From contig SLIO01000217.1 in the NCBI GenBank assembly GCA_007135635.1, positions 1 through 8,751 of the forward strand: a stretch of DNA of 8,751 bases, given 5' to 3'. The position numbers and the translations under genes are program-made. This document shows positions 6,998 through 8,751 of this stretch, piece after piece; position 1 is the first letter of the stretch; each line of letters begins with the position of its first letter. Below the pieces are notes generated by a model. The model was not told the origin of the DNA, did no database searches, and worked only from the letters and a program-made list of their open reading frames with translations. This DNA comes from Methylomicrobium sp. (GTDB lineage: Bacteria > Pseudomonadota > Gammaproteobacteria > Methylococcales > Methylomonadaceae).

Positions 6998-8569
6998 ATG
7001 AGCCAAGAAGTCGACAACATTAAAGCCAGTTATCCTTTGTTTCGAACCGAAGAATACAAGGAAAACCTGGGCAACAAACGTGATGAATACGAAGAACGTC
7101 ATCCGCAAGAACAAATTGACGAAGTATTTCAATGGACAACCACGAAGGAATACCAGGAGCTAAACTTCAACCGTCAAGCCTTGACCATAAATCCGGCCAA
7201 AGCCTGCCAACCTTTGGGTGCAGTACTCTGTGCACTGGGCTTCGAAAAAACGATGCCCTACGTGCACGGTTCGCAGGGTTGCGTGGCGTATTTCCGCACT
7301 TACTTCAACCGGCATTTCAAGGAACCGATCTCCTGTGTATCGGATTCGATGACCGAAGATGCGGCGGTGTTCGGCGGTCAGAAAAACATGTTCGCCGGCC
7401 TCGAAAACGCGAAAGCTTTATACAAGCCTGACATGATTGCCGTTTCGACGACCTGCATGGCCGAAGTCATCGGCGACGATTTGAACGCTTTTATCGGAAA
7501 TGCCAAAAAAGAAGGCCATATCGAACAGGAATTCCCGACGCCGTTCGCGCACACGCCGAGCTTCGTCGGCAGCCACACAACCGGCTGGGACAACATGTTC
7601 GAAGGTATCATCCGTTATTTCACTTTGAATTTCATGGAGGACAAAGAAACCGGCTCGAACGGCAAAGTCAACTTCGTGCCCGGTTTCGAAACCTACCTCG
7701 GCAATTTCCGCGTGATCCACCGAATGATGAAGGAAATGGGCGTTGATTATTCGCTGCTCAGCGATCCGACCGAAGTGCTCGACACACCGGCCGATGGCCA
7801 TTTCCGCATGTATGCGGGCGGCACGACGATGGATGAAATCAAGGATGCGCCGAACGCTTTCGACACGATTTTGCTGCAACCTTGGCAGCTTGAAAAAACC
7901 AAGAAGTATGTGCAAAACACTTGGAAGCACGACGTCCCGAAATTGAACATTCCGATGGGCCTCGAATGGACCGACGAACTGTTGATGAAAATTTCAGACA
8001 TCACCGGCAAACCGATTGCAGAATCCTTGGAAAAAGAACGAGGCCGTCTCGTGGACATGATGACCGACTCGCACTCCTGGCTGCACGGCAAGAAATTCGC
8101 ACTGTACGGCGATGCCGACTTCGTACTGGGCATGGTCAAATTCCTGCTGGAACTCGGTGCCGAGCCGACCGACATCTTGGTCAATCATGCCAACAAACGC
8201 TGGAAAAAAGCCTGTGAAGCGATTCTGGAAGCCTCGCCGTACGGCAAGAACTCAACTGTGCATACCGGTAAGGATTTATGGCATTTCCGTTCACTTGTCT
8301 TCACAAACAAGCCCGATTTCATGATCGGTAATTCCTACGGCAAGTTCATACAGCGCGACACGCTTTATAAAGGCGAGGAGTTCGAGGTGCCATTGATCCG
8401 CATCGGCTTCCCGATCTTCGATCGTCATCATCTGCACCGCATGACGACTTTAGGCTACGAAGGCGCGATGTATATCCTGACGACGCTGGTCAATGCGGTT
8501 CTGGAACAATTGGACAAGGAAACCAGAGGCATGGGAACGACCGATTACAACTACGATTTGGTTCGTTGA
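6998..8569 (+). CDS. nifK: Nitrogenase MoFe protein beta chain
   Basis: A 523-residue beta subunit of the MoFe protein, the same length as Azotobacter NifK. It shares the P-cluster with NifD: ligands Cys70 (PAKACQPLG), Cys95 (GSQGCVAYFR) and Cys153 (STTCMAEVIGDD) are in place, and Ser188 (TPSFVGSH), which ligates the oxidised P-cluster in Azotobacter, is conserved. The C-terminus GTTDYNYDLVR is typical of the family. AGGAG at 6987-6991 precedes ATG 6998 by six bases. It follows nifD after 132 bp of structured sequence and precedes nifT by 106 bp. I see no frameshift or missing ligand. Together with NifD it forms the catalytic component that accepts electrons from NifH. Confidence 0.99.
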   Translation: MSQEVDNIKASYPLFRTEEYKENLGNKRDEYEERHPQEQIDEVFQWTTTKEYQELNFNRQALTINPAKACQPLGAVLCALGFEKTMPYVHGSQGCVAYFRTYFNRHFKEPISCVSDSMTEDAAVFGGQKNMFAGLENAKALYKPDMIAVSTTCMAEVIGDDLNAFIGNAKKEGHIEQEFPTPFAHTPSFVGSHTTGWDNMFEGIIRYFTLNFMEDKETGSNGKVNFVPGFETYLGNFRVIHRMMKEMGVDYSLLSDPTEVLDTPADGHFRMYAGGTTMDEIKDAPNAFDTILLQPWQLEKTKKYVQNTWKHDVPKLNIPMGLEWTDELLMKISDITGKPIAESLEKERGRLVDMMTDSHSWLHGKKFALYGDADFVLGMVKFLLELGAEPTDILVNHANKRWKKACEAILEASPYGKNSTVHTGKDLWHFRSLVFTNKPDFMIGNSYGKFIQRDTLYKGEEFEVPLIRIGFPIFDRHHLHRMTTLGYEGAMYILTTLVNAVLEQLDKETRGMGTTDYNYDLVR

Positions 8570-8578
8570 TCCACCCGA

Positions 8579-8605
8579 CCGGATTTGCGATATGGCGCAA
8601 TCCGG
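8579..8605 (+). other. Hairpin 1 in the nifK-nifT gap
   Basis: CCGGATT (8579-8585) and GCG (8587-8589) pair with CGC (8596-8598) and AATCCGG (8599-8605): ten pairs with one bulged T and a 6-nt loop, starting 9 bases after the nifK stop. No U-run follows. Probably a 3' stabilising structure for the nifHDK message. Confidence 0.6.
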
Positions 8606-8620
8606 GCTCCTTTGCACCCT

Positions 8621-8661
8621 GTCGGGTTAAGGCTACAGCCTAACCCGACTAACGAGTTTTT
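8621..8661 (+). terminator. Strong hairpin with short T-run, possible attenuator before nifT
   Basis: GTCGGGTTA (8621-8629) is perfectly complementary to TAACCCGAC (8641-8649); inside, GGC (8631-8633) pairs with GCC (8638-8640) around TACA, giving 12 pairs with one bulged A. Five Ts lie at 8657-8661, seven bases past the stem, so it is at best a leaky terminator. ACCCGAC also occurs at 8573-8579 and could pair with the left arm instead, offering an alternative fold. It may lower nifT and downstream expression relative to nifHDK. Confidence 0.5.
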
Positions 8662-8675
8662 GATTGGAGATCCTC

Positions 8676-8751
8676 ATGCCCAGCGTCATGCTCAGAAAAC
8701 GCGAAGACGGCAAATTGCTGTTTTATGTCGCGAAAAAAGATTTGGAAGAAA
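8676..8751 (+). CDS. nifT: NifT/FixU family protein (5' part only)
   Basis: The first 25 codons of a gene cut by the window edge, MPSVMLRKREDGKLLFYVAK then KDLEE, match the N-terminus of NifT/FixU, a small protein of roughly 70-80 residues normally found right after nifK. Its exact role is unsettled; it is usually dispensable and thought to be linked to MoFe protein maturation. GGAGA at 8666-8670 precedes ATG 8676 by five bases. Position and sequence agree, so the identification is safe despite truncation. Confidence 0.92.
   Translation, partial: MPSVMLRKREDGKLLFYVAKKDLEE

Overview
The window comes from the chromosome of a nitrogen-fixing gammaproteobacterium, most likely a type I methanotroph (Methylomonas/Methylobacter/Methylomicrobium group). 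This placement is an inference. It rests on moderate GC content, molybdenum nitrogenase proteins very close in length and sequence to those of Azotobacter, and a RegBA redox pair next to the nif genes. It was not tested by any search.

Layout, left to right. (1) 134-2078, plus strand: regB and regA, a sensor kinase and response regulator of the RegB/RegA (PrrBA/ActSR/RegSR) family, translationally coupled by a 23-bp overlap. (2) 2068-2373: no intact gene. It holds the decayed 3' end of a second copy of the SIR2-like gene found further right, followed by two stacked inverted repeats. (3) 2363-2743, minus: a small Tyr/Arg/Gly-rich lipoprotein. (4) 2744-3101: AT-rich spacer with one GC-rich palindrome. 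(5) 3102-3953, minus: a SIR2-like-fold protein. (6) 3954-4366: divergent control region with a sigma54 promoter facing each way, one perfect NifA-type upstream activator sequence (TGT-N10-ACA) and a pair of near-matches. (7) 4367-8751, plus: nifH, nifD, nifK and the start of nifT, with structured RNA-forming sequence in every intergenic gap.

How the genes work together. NifH (Fe protein) passes electrons to the NifDK MoFe protein. All cluster ligands and the active-site residues I checked are present, so the enzyme looks functional. The nifH promoter and upstream sites are those of a NifA/sigma54-controlled operon. RegBA homologues connect redox or oxygen state to nitrogen fixation in other Proteobacteria, so its position beside nifHDK suggests redox input here.

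The most interesting signal is the SIR2-like gene. It appears to carry its own sigma54 promoter. The only perfect NifA-type site in the region lies about 119 bp upstream of its predicted transcription start, which is the usual distance for NifA action. It therefore looks like an undescribed or poorly described nif-regulon member. Its SIR2 motifs are degenerate (Met where the catalytic His is expected), and a broken paralogue survives nearby.
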